Notes under the pieces: generated by a model
Database searches by the model: none
What the model saw: the letters and a program-made list of their open reading frames with translations, nothing else
Told to the model about the DNA's origin: nothing
Part shown: in pieces, positions 1 through 30,600 of the stretch
Position numbering within the stretch: the stretch's first letter is position 1
Layout: every line of letters begins with the position of its first letter
Made by a program: the position numbers and the translations under genes
Assembly (NCBI GenBank): GCA_018857735.1
Contig: JABMCL010003843.1
Span: 96,001-160,000 of the forward strand
DNA length: 64,000 nt
Direction: 5' to 3'
Source of the DNA: Alviniconcha marisindica
Taxonomy: Eukaryota > Mollusca > Gastropoda > Provannidae

Positions 1-424
1 CTTTATGTAAAAACAATTGGTAGGACTGTGCTCTACGTGTGCATACAATATTGTATTTAGGTTAATATGTATCATGTAAACACACAGGGCGTTGATGAGC
101 ACACGACAAATGCACATTATTACTATTATTATTAAAGCCATCACCTCTAAACAAGCTCAGAGCGCTGTTGGGCAGGAAGCTAGTTTGATGCCTACTGTTT
201 ATGGGGGATACTGAATGTTCCGTCACTGCTTAGTTGTTACTTACAGTAATGATACTTTTGAACAAAGTACCGGCAAGTGAACTTTTTCCTGGCACAAGGG
301 GCAGCAGACCACTGAAAGCCAGCCCCAAAATCGGTACCACACAGCGGTGGTGAAAACTGACCGCTCCATAATAATGAGGACCAAAGCCTCAACCTCCAAC
401 ACTAGTGATAGAAAGTCCACTTGG

Positions 425-470
425 GTCAGAGCATGCCGGCTCTAACCCACTGAGCTACCAGCCACTGCCC
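425..470 (-). repeat. Degenerate tRNA-derived fragment (SINE head)
   Basis: On the minus strand it reads GGTAGCTCAGTGGGTTAGAGC, a good A-box region, but no matching B box (GGTTCGAATCC) follows, so this is not a functional tRNA. It is likely the 5' end of an old SINE. Confidence 0.45.
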
Positions 471-1207
471 AACATACATAGTCTTGAAAGAAAAAAGCTT
501 CCACAAGGGAGCAGTGTAGCAGGGACATTTGAATCACTTTGCCCCTTTCCCTCCCACCAAAAAATCATCCTAGGTTTCCATAACAGAGATTCTTTCTTAA
601 TACACGCTGTGGGCAGCTACATCCAGCATACGATGACATGTAATTGACCTAGACACTACGATACACAGCTACAGACAGTGTGCACTGCTGAGGGGCTCAG
701 ACACAAAAACCTGTGTGCTGCCAACTCCACACTGGTTGCTGATTGGCTGGTTGGATGACTGTTTGGACATGTGATGCATTGACTGCTGGATTCACATTAA
801 TTACGAAGCAAACGTGAACAACCGGTGCATGCAGTTCAGCTGCAGGAATTTTTTGATGTGTGTATCAACAGCGGACATTTAAGTGACTTGTCTTCAAAGG
901 ATTCTACTCCATCACCCTTTCAAACCAAGTGTGTAAACACATGCTCTTATGTCTGCCGATTATTTTGTCTAATTCTCTGCTTCAGAGCCAAAGTGTGATT
1001 TCATTTTAAAGTAGCGCCTATGGTCTCTCTGAACATGGCCAAACTCCAAGCTACAGTTGAGAGCAAGCTGTAAGTTTATGGACTGTGGTACATACAAAGA
1101 ATATATTTACCCTATCTCATCCCACGGGCTCCACGATTTCTGTGGTAGCAAAAGAATAGCTAGCAAAAACATTCACACATATAACAACAACAACAACAAA
1201 CAGGCCT

Positions 1208-1208
1208 T

Positions 1209-1259
<51 letters not shown>
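1208..1259. repeat. (TG)n microsatellite
   Basis: Uninterrupted TG dinucleotide repeat of about 25 units in the 3' flank of the VWA gene. Confidence 0.95.
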
Positions 1260-1260
<1 letters not shown>

Positions 1261-1937
1261 GGTTTTGCGACTGCAAATAAGTATATCCTTCTTCTTTTTT
1301 AGGTTTGTTCCTGTTTCGGTGTAACTTGATGTTATATGCTGTTACCTTAATAACTGTAAGACCAGTCTGATGTCAGTTATGTGAAAAAACTTCAAATAAA
1401 AAGGAAAAAGGAAGCCTCAGGCCTGGATCTGGCACTAAAAAGGTTTTAAGGAGCATCGCTGAGCTGGAATCCAAATTAACCCATAAATCACTCTCAGATT
1501 ACACTTTCTTCTCCAAAGAAATTATGACGATGATGAAGACTTGTAGAGCATGATTAGGTGCCTGCTGTAACAGCATGCTCACTGCCCTTGCCAAAAAAAA
1601 ACCCCAAAAAACCCACACACGAAACAACAACAAGAGGGTGGGGTGGGGGGTGGGGAAGAGGAACAATCAGAATGTCATCAGTGTACAGTTAAACAAAGGT
1701 ACGCAGTTCAAGTCAAAACAAATCTGCCTGAAAAGTGACGGCTTCATATACATTTTCATCTTCAACAGAAGACTGACTGATCCAATAAAATAAAAAGGTC
1801 ATCTTCTCACGCTGACCCTCTGTTACATAGCTAATTACTAGCTTCCACAAGAGTAACACAATGTATCTGGGAAGACAGCATTCACAAATGCGCAGATATG
1901 TTTAACACAACGGTTCTCAAGTTGCAACAATTTTTAA

Positions 1938-2035
1938 AGTGTATATTTGGAACACCAACACAGTGTGTAAAGTGTATTTGGAACAAGTGTATATTTGGAA
2001 CAACAATACAGTATGTAAAGTGTATTTGGAGCAAC
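1938..2035. repeat. Two-copy tandem duplication, about 50 bp unit
   Basis: The block containing AGTGTATATTTGGAACA and AGTGTATTTGGA appears twice in a row with a few substitutions. Confidence 0.7.
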
Positions 2036-2585
2036 ACTTCTGAACAAATTAAGTCAACGCAAACACCGCCATTCTCAACCTCCAGGGCAGGAAAAAAGAT
2101 TTTAAAAGTGATGTACATAACTATTATACATAGTACCATCCAAGTGCCAGGTCACCTTCAACAACATGCACAGTGGTTCTACATGGAAACAGGCCTGATG
2201 AAAATCTGTTTGGATTGACAAAAACCCTCAAAACAGTCGGCAAGAGTTCCTCACAAAATGGTCAACTAAAACTGAAAAATGCAAGCAACTGACAGGTCAA
2301 CAATCCCAATAACAGCCGAGTAAACACATCCTCTTGAATCAAAGAAGGCAAGGAACAATAAGAAAATCCACTGAACCATATACATATATAATAATATATA
2401 CGCATTTATGTAGTACATCAACAGTCTCATGCAGTGGTAGAAAAAAATGGATGTTCACCCAATGTGGAGCAAAGGGAAAGAGGTGGGGGGTGGGGGGTGG
2501 GAAGGAGGGGTTGATAACTGTAGGGTGGCAAGGATTTACAGCAACAACTCAGCGACGGTCACTGGAAAATCGCCGACAAGACCGA

Positions 2586-21529
<18,944 letters not shown>

Positions 21530-22559
21530 CTTGAGCTAGCTTGCTTTGCCGAATTGTCGCCCTGTCTTGCAGAATACTTCTTCTTCGTCGTCCTGCCAAG
21601 GACTAGGCTCTGTACTTGTCCTGCAGTGATGTGTTTGAAAGGTGGTTACTGTCAGTGCTTTGGGTGCTGAACTAAAGCTAAATAATGCCAGCAAAGCTAA
21701 GAGCACAATCTAACACACGTGAGTTAACTAATCACAAATTGGAAACTTACTAAGCCGACAATATTATGACACAGTCATTCCCTGGAATGAAATTCGAAAT
21801 TTACAAACTGTGCACTGAGCTCGCACTCAAGAAAACAAATTTCTGCTTTCCCGGAAGTTTATTGCACATGAATATCGATGTGTAGTGTTCCAAAAATAGT
21901 TTCATGCCCTTGAACTCTTCAAACGGCCTGGTTTTAAACAAAGATTTGTGCACAAGCAAACGTGCACACAATATTACATATGGAATATTTCACAAAGCAT
22001 ACGCAGAATTTCTTCTTCAAAATGGAGTGCACTTAATATTAAAGGCTATGTAACACCAGGACTATGTTTTGATTGTGTAAATCCCAAAGGATATTTATAG
22101 CTGTTTCGCGTCCTCTATTTTTAGTAAGCTTAGCCTGACTTGCGTGGTCACATGATATTTGTTCCTGTTAGGCGAGCTTCTTCCCTGTGGGAGACCGACT
22201 TCTTTGTACAGAGCACACAAGGGGATGTACTTGGTGATGTATTGTGAACTGATCTTTAGCACACAATTATGAGCTACCATGGATCTCCAGTTATAGGCGC
22301 CAGAATAATCGACATGTTGATTGTGGGCCCTTAAATGAAAGAAGAAAATAACTCCGAGCAGTTTTCTGCTCACTGGAAGGTGGCTGCCTAATAGTAATAC
22401 AAAGAAGAAGAGGACACTCAGAAACCATGTAGACTACCGGTGTCTGTTCTTTTTTCTTTCTCACATGTCTTGGTTTGGAAATATATATATATATATATGA
22501 GAAAGAGAGGTCAATGATGCCACCTGCCATCATCCAACAAGGACCATTGCTGAGTGAAA

Positions 22560-23120
22560 CCGTCTTCTGCCAGAGGTGGTGACTGCCCCCTTGGTGGAGA
22601 CCTTCATATCCTGGATACAGCCCTCCCCCGCAAGGCATTTATTTTCCAAAATTGTATAGACCTGCCATGCCATTTTCCAACCCATGCTGCTGTCTTCATC
22701 TGTCTCAGTCAAGTTTCTGTTTGCTGCAAGCTTTTTTAGAGCACGTTTTTGAATATCCACTGAAATGGTGTACTTACACAATCTGGCACCATGTCACATC
22801 ACTTCATTATGCAAAGCCACATACTTTGGGTGCATGCGTGTTTAATTGTAACCTGCCACCTGCACTTTTGGCAAAATAACTTGAATTTTTACATGCTACT
22901 ACGGTAACACCGGGGTGAAACAGATACCAAAATCAGTTGGCACACAAAGTTGACCCTGGAGAAGAGAATTCTCCTGCCAGAATTGGAACCCAAGTCCTTT
23001 CAATCACGTGTACGGTGCTCTAACCACTGAGCTATTCCAACTCCCCACGGGAGTGTGTATGCGCTTAGAAGTCTATATATGGACAAGATCTTGCACTTTA
23101 TAAATACTTTATTAGTATTG
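22560..23120 (-). repeat. SINE family B copy 3, split by a family A insertion
   Basis: The left part (22636-22735) has CCAAAATTGTATAGACCTGC and TTTGCTGCAAGC. The right part (23048-23115) has GCGCTTAGAAGTCTATATAT, GACAAGATCTTGCACTTTAT and ACTTTATTAGTATTG. The family A SINE occupies about 22738-23046 between them. In the copy at 20090-20300 the two parts are joined by a TG-rich spacer, which supports a nested insertion. Confidence 0.6.
22738..23046 (-). mobile_element. tRNA-derived SINE family A, copy with tRNA-like head
   Basis: The minus strand from about 23040 reads ATAGCTCAGTGGTTAGAGCA, then the changed B box GGGTTCCAATTC. The body has CTCCAGGGTCAACTTTGTGT and CCAAAAGTGCAGGTGGCAGG, as in the copy at 36073-36546. 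It is inserted in a family B SINE. Confidence 0.7.
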
Positions 23121-23950
23121 TTACTAGCTCTCAGAAAAGGAAGAGAACTGAGGATGGTGTTAATCTGGGCATTCTGGGTTGCTGATACCACCAGAAATAG
23201 AAATCTACTGGTTTTAATTTTTACATAAGTTTGAAAACTGCATCACACTGAAGTTTTGGCCTTACATTAAGTGACAGTTCCAGAAGCGACCTGTTGGAAA
23301 TAACAGAGCTGAAAAGATGTAGACTGCCTTAGCCAAGCATCAGTTTATAACATCCTTGGAGGCTTGGTGCCAGAAAATGAGGCTTGGAGTGTGCCTAAGC
23401 CATACTCTTTCGTACGAGCAAAACGTTTGTCTGTATAGGTCAAAACAACCAGTAGAAAGTGAAATGTGACAGCACAGAATCTCTACAGTATAACAATACC
23501 AAAAACACTGAATGCATACAAAGATTCACAGGCAACGTTTTAATGTTATTTCACAACCTTCTAATCAACGTTGTCCCTCTTTTGAAAGTAAAGCACAAAT
23601 CATATTAAAACACTGGTTGCATGTGTACAAATGGTTGACTTAATGTATGATTGAGATTTAATGGTTCAAAGGTCCTTTCAATGCAAAAGCAAGTGTCCCA
23701 GAAATAAAGATTGTATGCAAGCAAAATGAGAAACAGTTTTGGTGTAGAAAAAGGTTAAAGAACATGAAAGACAGGAAACATGTTGACAAACTTCTCTTAA
23801 AAACAAACAGGAAAACTTATTATAGTGGTAAAGTTGTTTATTTACACAATGCAAGATGCTGAACAAAGAGACCACTCTCCTTTCTTTATAATAATGTAAT
23901 TATTAAAAGTCATCATTACAAATTACATGCCCACCTGCTTGTTCACCCCT

Positions 23951-23974
23951 CCCCCCCCCCCCCCCCCCCCCCCC
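23951..23974 (+). repeat. Poly-C tract (24 nt)
   Basis: Uninterrupted C run followed by a CA-rich stretch (23975-24032), intergenic. Confidence 0.97.
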
Positions 23975-24499
23975 ACACACCTGTGTGAATGCACACACAC
24001 CCAAGCATGCACTCACACACACACACACACACCAAAAACATTCTCCTTTACACCCACAACATCAAATTCATGTCATTTGAAATACCCCTTCCCCTCTGAA
24101 CCATGGTCAAAAATAACAAATAAAGCAACAGCTTATATTGTGGTTGCTTTAATTTGGGCACTGAAATGTCACATGCATACTTTTATTGTTGCTGTTTCAT
24201 TCGTTTATTAATTTTTGTTTGATTGAAAAGTGAAAAATAGTGCCTACAGTAGAAAAAACATTTATTCGGTTTTCCTCTAAACTGACAAACTATTTTAAAC
24301 AATGGTCCCCAAAACCTCTGTTGTGAGCACACTAATTTTATCTCTTCAAAAAACATATACAAAAAATTGTGAAATTTACAAACTGACATTTGATTTAATC
24401 GTCTTACACACCAACCTGTCTGAACTGTCAATAATGTAATGTTTTATACCTTAGCAACAAGAGCCATCACAAAAAAATCTTAACATTTTAATCTTAACT

Positions 24500-24740
24500 T
24501 GATGGCTATCAAATCCACAAAATGTCTGTTAAAAGCGAAGACACAAGCTGGCATGAAAACAGACAAAATGTGCAACTTTTTATATTTACAGGCTAAGCAT
24601 GGATGGTTTATCAACAATAATGAAACAGAGGTAGTACTTGTTTGCTTCAAATTTGAGCTCCTTGGTGTACAGCCATGTTGGTTAGCTCTTTATCAATGAA
24701 GACAAACAAAATCTGGCTCGTGACATAACAGATACTTAAG
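24500..24740 (+). repeat. Dispersed repeat family (CAGCCATGTTGG), copy 3
   Basis: Contains TTTGAGCTCCTTGGTGTACA, GCCATGTTGGTTAGCTCTTT and CAATGAAGACAAACAAAATC, similar to 16440-16500. It runs directly into the 67-bp tandem repeat. Confidence 0.5.
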
Positions 24741-24985
24741 CCACATCCCAGGCTTGCTTATTTGTGACAGACACAAAAACTGGCTCATGATGTAACAGAT
24801 GCTTATTCCACATTCCAGGTTTGCTTACTTGTGACAGACATAAAAGCTGGCTCATGATTTAACAGATGCTTATGCCACATTCCAGGCTTCCTTATTTGTG
24901 ACAGACACAAAAGCTGGCTCATGATGTAATAGATGCTTATTCCACATTCCATGCTTGCTTATTTGTGGCAGACACAGACTACCAG
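24715..24985. repeat. About 67-bp tandem repeat, 4 copies
   Basis: Unit: CTGGCTCATGATGTAACAGA, then TGCTTATTCCACATTCCAGG, then CTTGCTTATTTGTGACAGAC. Successive starts are 66-68 bp apart. Confidence 0.9.
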
Positions 24986-25057
24986 ACACAAAGCACCCAT
25001 GGACATGTTTTTCAAATGCTGATATATAAAAGACAGAGATAGATAATTAGTTTTTAA

Positions 25058-25092
25058 TTCCCAGTCAACAATGATGGTTATATCTGGGCCAG
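25058..25092 (+). repeat. Dispersed short motif, copy 2
   Basis: CCCAGTCAACAATGATGGTT then ATATCTGGG, the same core as at 19790 and 62240. It is close to the SYF2 polyadenylation signal. Confidence 0.6.
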
Positions 25093-25142
25093 ATTTATAA
25101 TGAACTAGACCATAAATCAAATGTAAAACTGCAGTAAATATT

Positions 25143-25148
25143 TTTATT
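25143..25148 (-). terminator. SYF2 polyadenylation signal AATAAA
   Basis: AATAAA reads on the minus strand about 295 bp downstream of the SYF2 stop codon, in an A/T-rich context. It is the first canonical hexamer I find after the stop, so it is the likely cleavage signal. Confidence 0.6.
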
Positions 25149-25440
25149 TATATATTCCATTCTTACTGACAGGGCCCAGGATACCTCTTTACCTGGGGTT
25201 TCCTTTAAAATGGGAATGACTTCAATGACAAGCTTATTTACATGGCAATATGACGTGTACAGTTTCCGGACAGCAAAACATCCCATGACAAGATGTGTGT
25301 TGGGGGTGGGGTGGGGGTATTTTCCCACGGTGTTGGAACTTTGTGCTGGGGTTCCACCACCCTCTAATCTATTCAATGTGCAGCGTGGCTTTTTCTTACA
25401 ACACACACAACAAAATGACTGCCAGCCAAAACTGTTCTCA

Positions 25441-27588
25441 TCACACAGCTGTTCCTCTCTCCAAGTTCTGTTTGATCTCAGCAGTGTACTGTCCATAGAA
25501 ACGCTCCAGTTTCTTGTTGAACTTCATGTTGCGCTCATTGATGTAGCTCACATCCTCTTCCTCATCAAAGCGTCTTCTCCTGCTGTACTTCTCCCGCTTC
25601 TCAATCCTGGAGACAATGGTTACATGTACTTGTCATCATGAACAATGAGAAAAAGAATAATAATGAAATATTTAAAGTGCAAACCTCTAACATGAAAACA
25701 GAGCTTCTGCTTGGCACGCTGTATGGAATTCAAATTTAAGCTACACCCACACTGAGACACCACAAGCAGAAAATGAGAATAACAATGATTACAAGCAAAT
25801 GAAACCACAAGAAGCCAAACAGAAAGACCTACATCACACACACTACATCAGTCAGCTGAAATAACTTCAGAACAAGTTGGGGGAGATGGAGAGTTTGCTG
25901 ATGACCTACCTCCCAGTACTTCTGGGTAGACAGCAAAAGACAGTTCACAAACATATATTGCGCTCACGCACGTGTGATGAAGCTATTCTGATTGCAGTGT
26001 GTACTAAATTGAAAAACTTTATTTTTTTATTTTTTTTGTTACGGGGTAACTGTCTTTCAATGATCCCCCCCCCCAACCCCCATGACCATCACACTCTTAT
26101 GCCCTCTTTCGGTGCTTACAAGACCTCAGATGGTGGACTGTCTGTGTATGTATTGTGCTGTAATACCACAAAACTCTTAACAAATGCTAAGTACATGGAT
26201 CACAGTTTTTCACAAAATAACCAGGCAGCAAATGTGTTTAACTAATTGTGCCAGAATCAACTCATAAAATGACAACCGCTTAGAGAAATGGTGAAGCGGA
26301 AGACTGCCTAGTAAAACTATATGAAGATTACTCACTGCTTCTCCAAATCCTGCACCATTTTGTCAACATTGTCTTCTGGGTCCTTCCTTTGGTGCAGTCC
26401 CAGTGTGTTGGCTGTGGCATAGAACTCATCACCCCTGGTCAGAAATTGGCATGTATTTTACAGCGAACAGGGTGGCAAAGTGTACAGCTCAATCAATCTC
26501 AAAATGGTAAACTTTCAGTGCTGACTGTCTTATGATGTCTGTGCAGCCCCCATGTGCAATTGCATGCATCAGCATCTATGTGCATGTTAAACATCCAAAA
26601 CACTGGCAGCCATACCATTGTTTAGACACACAAAACAAATACTGTACACACTGATAGGAATTGATAGCACTGCCCTTGCAGCTGCTGTGCCTTATCCGAG
26701 TAAGGTGACCCAAAGTTCTCACAAGGGCCAAGGAAGCAATAAAAAAATAAAACCCACCCCCACAACAAAACCAACCAACCAGCATGGAGCACTGAATGAG
26801 GAACTACCGCATAATCACTGGTACATGGCAGTCTTTTTGCATGCTGGCAATAAAAACAAGAAACTTCAGACAGCTATTATTCCTGATAACAAGTGAGGCT
26901 GGGGGGTAGGTAAGGATACTAAAGGGGAAATGGCGATACTGATAAAACAGTCATCACAGCAGAAACAAATGCTTTGACTAAAACACTTACATCTTTTCTC
27001 TTTGTCGTCCATAGTCTTGCAAGTCGGGCTTCATCTGTTTCGTGAGTCTCTGGTACTGGCGATGTGTTGCTTGCTCATAATCTGAAAAACATCACAGTTT
27101 AGCTGTTGCAATATGTTTGAATCTTCAATGGCCTGTCTGTACTCCATGGCTACTGGCTGATCAGAAACGTATTTTAAGTTCCAGGGTGTAAGTATGGCTG
27201 ATCAGAAACATATTTCAAGCTCCAGGGTATGGCTGATCAGAAACGTATTTTAAGTTCCAGGGTGTAAGTATGGCTGATCAGAAACGTATTTCAAGCTCCA
27301 GGGTGTAAGTATGGCTGACCAGAAACGTATTTCAAGTTCCAGGATGTAAGTGCTAAGTAGAACAACAATGCTAATGTAAGCTAAATCCTGTTACCACTGT
27401 ACCTTCTCCTCCAACAACTGTGACTACAACTATTGAACTCGCAGCAGTACTGCCACCAGAAGTGCAGAACAGAGTACCACAAGTTGGACCAGGACAAAGA
27501 GCAAGGCCAAGACCTTCAGGTTGAAAATAACATCCTGGAGGTAATGAAATATGTGTGTGACTTGGTCTGTAACATTAACAACAAGACC

Positions 27589-27624
<36 letters not shown>

Positions 27625-27630
27625 ACACAC

Positions 27631-27678
<48 letters not shown>

Positions 27679-30600
27679 GACAAAATTACCATCATTATGA
27701 TCGAGTGATCTGCAAGATTAAATTATTGAAGGCTAATTCATGAAACACTCTGTTACCAGAGAAACCCATGTCTGGATTTTTCTTTTTCTTCCTCCGCTCC
27801 CATCGCTCAACTTCATCGGCACCAAGCTCACGCAGTTTGACAAGGTCAAAGTCCTCCCCGGTCTCCTCACAGCGCTGTGAAAATGACAAAAAAGTAGAGT
27901 TTTGCGCTGATAGCTAACAATACTAGAAGACCTGGCTGTTAGTGTTATTGTTAAATAGATCAAACTTCTCTCATGGCATCTGCAATTAATACTCAATGAG
28001 ACCAGCTACTGACTAATATCAGCTATCACTAAAAATTGGGTTTGTACAGGATAAAGCAAATAAATTTTGTATTTACCTTAAATGACTTAAAGTCTGAACT
28101 CAAAACTGTTTCCCCTTATGATTCATATGAATACCTCCCCCCATACCCCCATTTTTTGCAGATTATCTCTTGACCTTTCATGAAGTTCCCAAAATGCCCA
28201 AGCCATTTGCGGAAACTGCCATTTCCCACAAAATTTCCAGGCCTGGAGAAAGGCAGTCTCAGTCTTCCCAAACTGTCCTAATTTTTAAAGACTGCATAGA
28301 CCTTGAAAAACAGAAACCATTTAATACTGTGCTAAAAACAATTTCCTATGTTTTGTATTATACCCAACCTTTCAGGCAACATTTTCCGTTAGCCAAGTAA
28401 ATTATACATCTCCATAATCCTGACCTTTTTCAGCTGATCCTGCTGCTCTTCCCACTCGCTGCGCTTTCTCTTAGCTTCCCAGTTCACTGGTCGTTTTTTG
28501 CGTTCCTCTTCAGCTGAGGCCTCTTTGTTGTTCAGCTTCCTGGCCTCATTCTGTGCAGAAAACGGGTGAATAAAACCTTGATGACAGCGATCCATGATAT
28601 CACAGCAATTTACCATGTGATGATCTACCTGTGTGTATCTCTGTTTTCAAGTTTAACTCTAACTTCTAGTTCTGCAGTGCTTCTTAGTCTTACAGAAACA
28701 TCATAGTTCATGAAAGTTACCAACAGATCATGACCAGTCATGACACTGGGAGTGGAACATATGACGATTATGAGACTGTGACAAAAGGTGGTGATACAGT
28801 GCACAAGCATTAAATTGATAACAAAGTAACATGTACATCCTCAAATGTGTCTGACATTTGCTTTGTTGGATTGTTTGTTTTCTAAAGAGATATATATATA
28901 TATATATACAACAGAATAAAGAGTGTAAGAACCATATTAAACTTAAAGGTAAAAATTAATTTTTCTTTGTAAAATCTTCAAAATTTGGCGAGGTCTAAAA
29001 TGGGACATTTACACACCTGACCACTGCACCTTAAACTGATGCCAGCTACATCATTATCTTACATAATGAGAAAACAAGAGACAATACATTTGACTGTAGA
29101 CATTTTCCACCTACAACTGAAAAAACTGCTTCTAAACTGTTCAGATTATTTGATCTAAATGTAATGCATACATACATTTGACTGTAGACATTTTCCACCT
29201 ACAACTGAAAAAACTGCTTCTAAACTGTTCAGATTATTTGATCTAAATGTAATGCATACATACCATTCTAAGCTCCAGCTCTCTCAGTCTGTTCAACCTA
29301 GACATTTTTGAAGGTGCTGATCCAGTTGATGTACCTGATATGCCAGCCTTCACCTATACAACAATGACACACAATTTATTAAGTTACATTTACTAGTTAC
29401 TAGTATTAGTAGCAATAACCTGTTCATTAATATTAAATACACACATAATTTACTAACCCTCTCTTCTTTCTATGTCTTTAATCTGTGTGATTACATCATG
29501 AAATATGTGATCTTATCAAATATATTCTGTGTGAGCAAGTACTCTTTGTACGTTTTTACAATAATCCCGCCCTGGTTATCAGATCCATGCAATTTCATTA
29601 CTGTACTGTTAGTAACCCGGGAACTGGAGCAGACAACGCTTTTGTTTTGAAGTGCAGCGTGTTGCGTAACGCCACATGGCCTTCACACAGCCGACCGGCG
29701 ATAGCCACTGGTGCGTGCCAGTTTCAAATCTGTTTTCTCCCTTAATATTTTGACTGCTTGTTTGTTTACCTACTCTTTGTTTACCTAGTCCTTTTTATGC
29801 ACTAATCCATGTGTAATATAATTTGGCATCTTAGAATGTTTATTTACATCTTATTTAGATGCAGGATCGAGCTTAATCAGTAGCCGATGCCTCTCTGGGT
29901 CCATTCTTTTTATAGCCGCCGTCTGCATGGCGCGTTCTCTGTTTAGTACTAGTGAATAGTAGTGAATCGTTGTTTTGACTCAATGAAAGTAATTCTGTAT
30001 TGATCAATGCTTTGTCGTATAGTATTTTGCTTAGCCGACTTCATGTTTAGTGTTTATTTTGGGTTGAAATTAACTTATTAAGTATTGTGTACTGTAGAAG
30101 CTAAGTTGTATTCATAGACTACTTGGTATCACTATCAGCGCTGCTGCGACTAAGATAACGTGCCCCAGGCGAATGTTCGCACCGATTGTTTTAGTGCTAG
30201 TCTTTGAGTGTGTCTTGCTTCTCTTACAGAGCGTTGTATTGTAATTGTTATGTACCATTTTAACTGTGGGAGCATGTTCTTTATTCTGATATAAGTTTTA
30301 TTGACAGTTATATTTTGTACATTGTGTTAGTTGTGATTCAGTTGTACGAATCTGCTTATAGACAGGTGCAAGCCACGCTTCCCACTCTTGTTGTAAATAA
30401 AATAAGTCATGTGTGTACATTTTGTTTATACGGTTTAAAAGATTGTAACTGTAGCTTTTATTTGATGTTTTTCATGTTTTAATTAGTTTAGTAATTGTAG
30501 AGGAAATTGTATTTGTGCGGGCCAAGGAAACACAATTGTCAGCCATTTTGTGGTCCAGAGGGCCGATTTCATTATAGCGATAGCGTGTGTTCCTTGCGGC

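Larger units (their letters stand above)
1..2585. other. 3' UTR/3' flank of the VWA gene; no gene seen
   Basis: No coding segment is supported here. It contains a degenerate tRNA-like fragment (about 425-470), a TG microsatellite (1208-1259), a 52-bp duplication (1938-2035) and a G-rich patch (2480-2510). I could not find a canonical minus-strand AATAAA close after the stop at 2586, so the 3' UTR end is undefined. Confidence 0.5.
21530..25440. other. Intergenic region between the VWA gene start and the SYF2 end
   Basis: Holds the 5' flank of the VWA gene, nested SINEs (22560-23120), a poly-C run, the CAGCCATGTTGG repeat, a 67-bp tandem repeat, the short dispersed motif at 25058 and the SYF2 3' UTR. 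No further coding exon is supported. The sequence just upstream of the VWA-gene ATG is AGCAAGCTAGCTCAAG. Confidence 0.6.
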
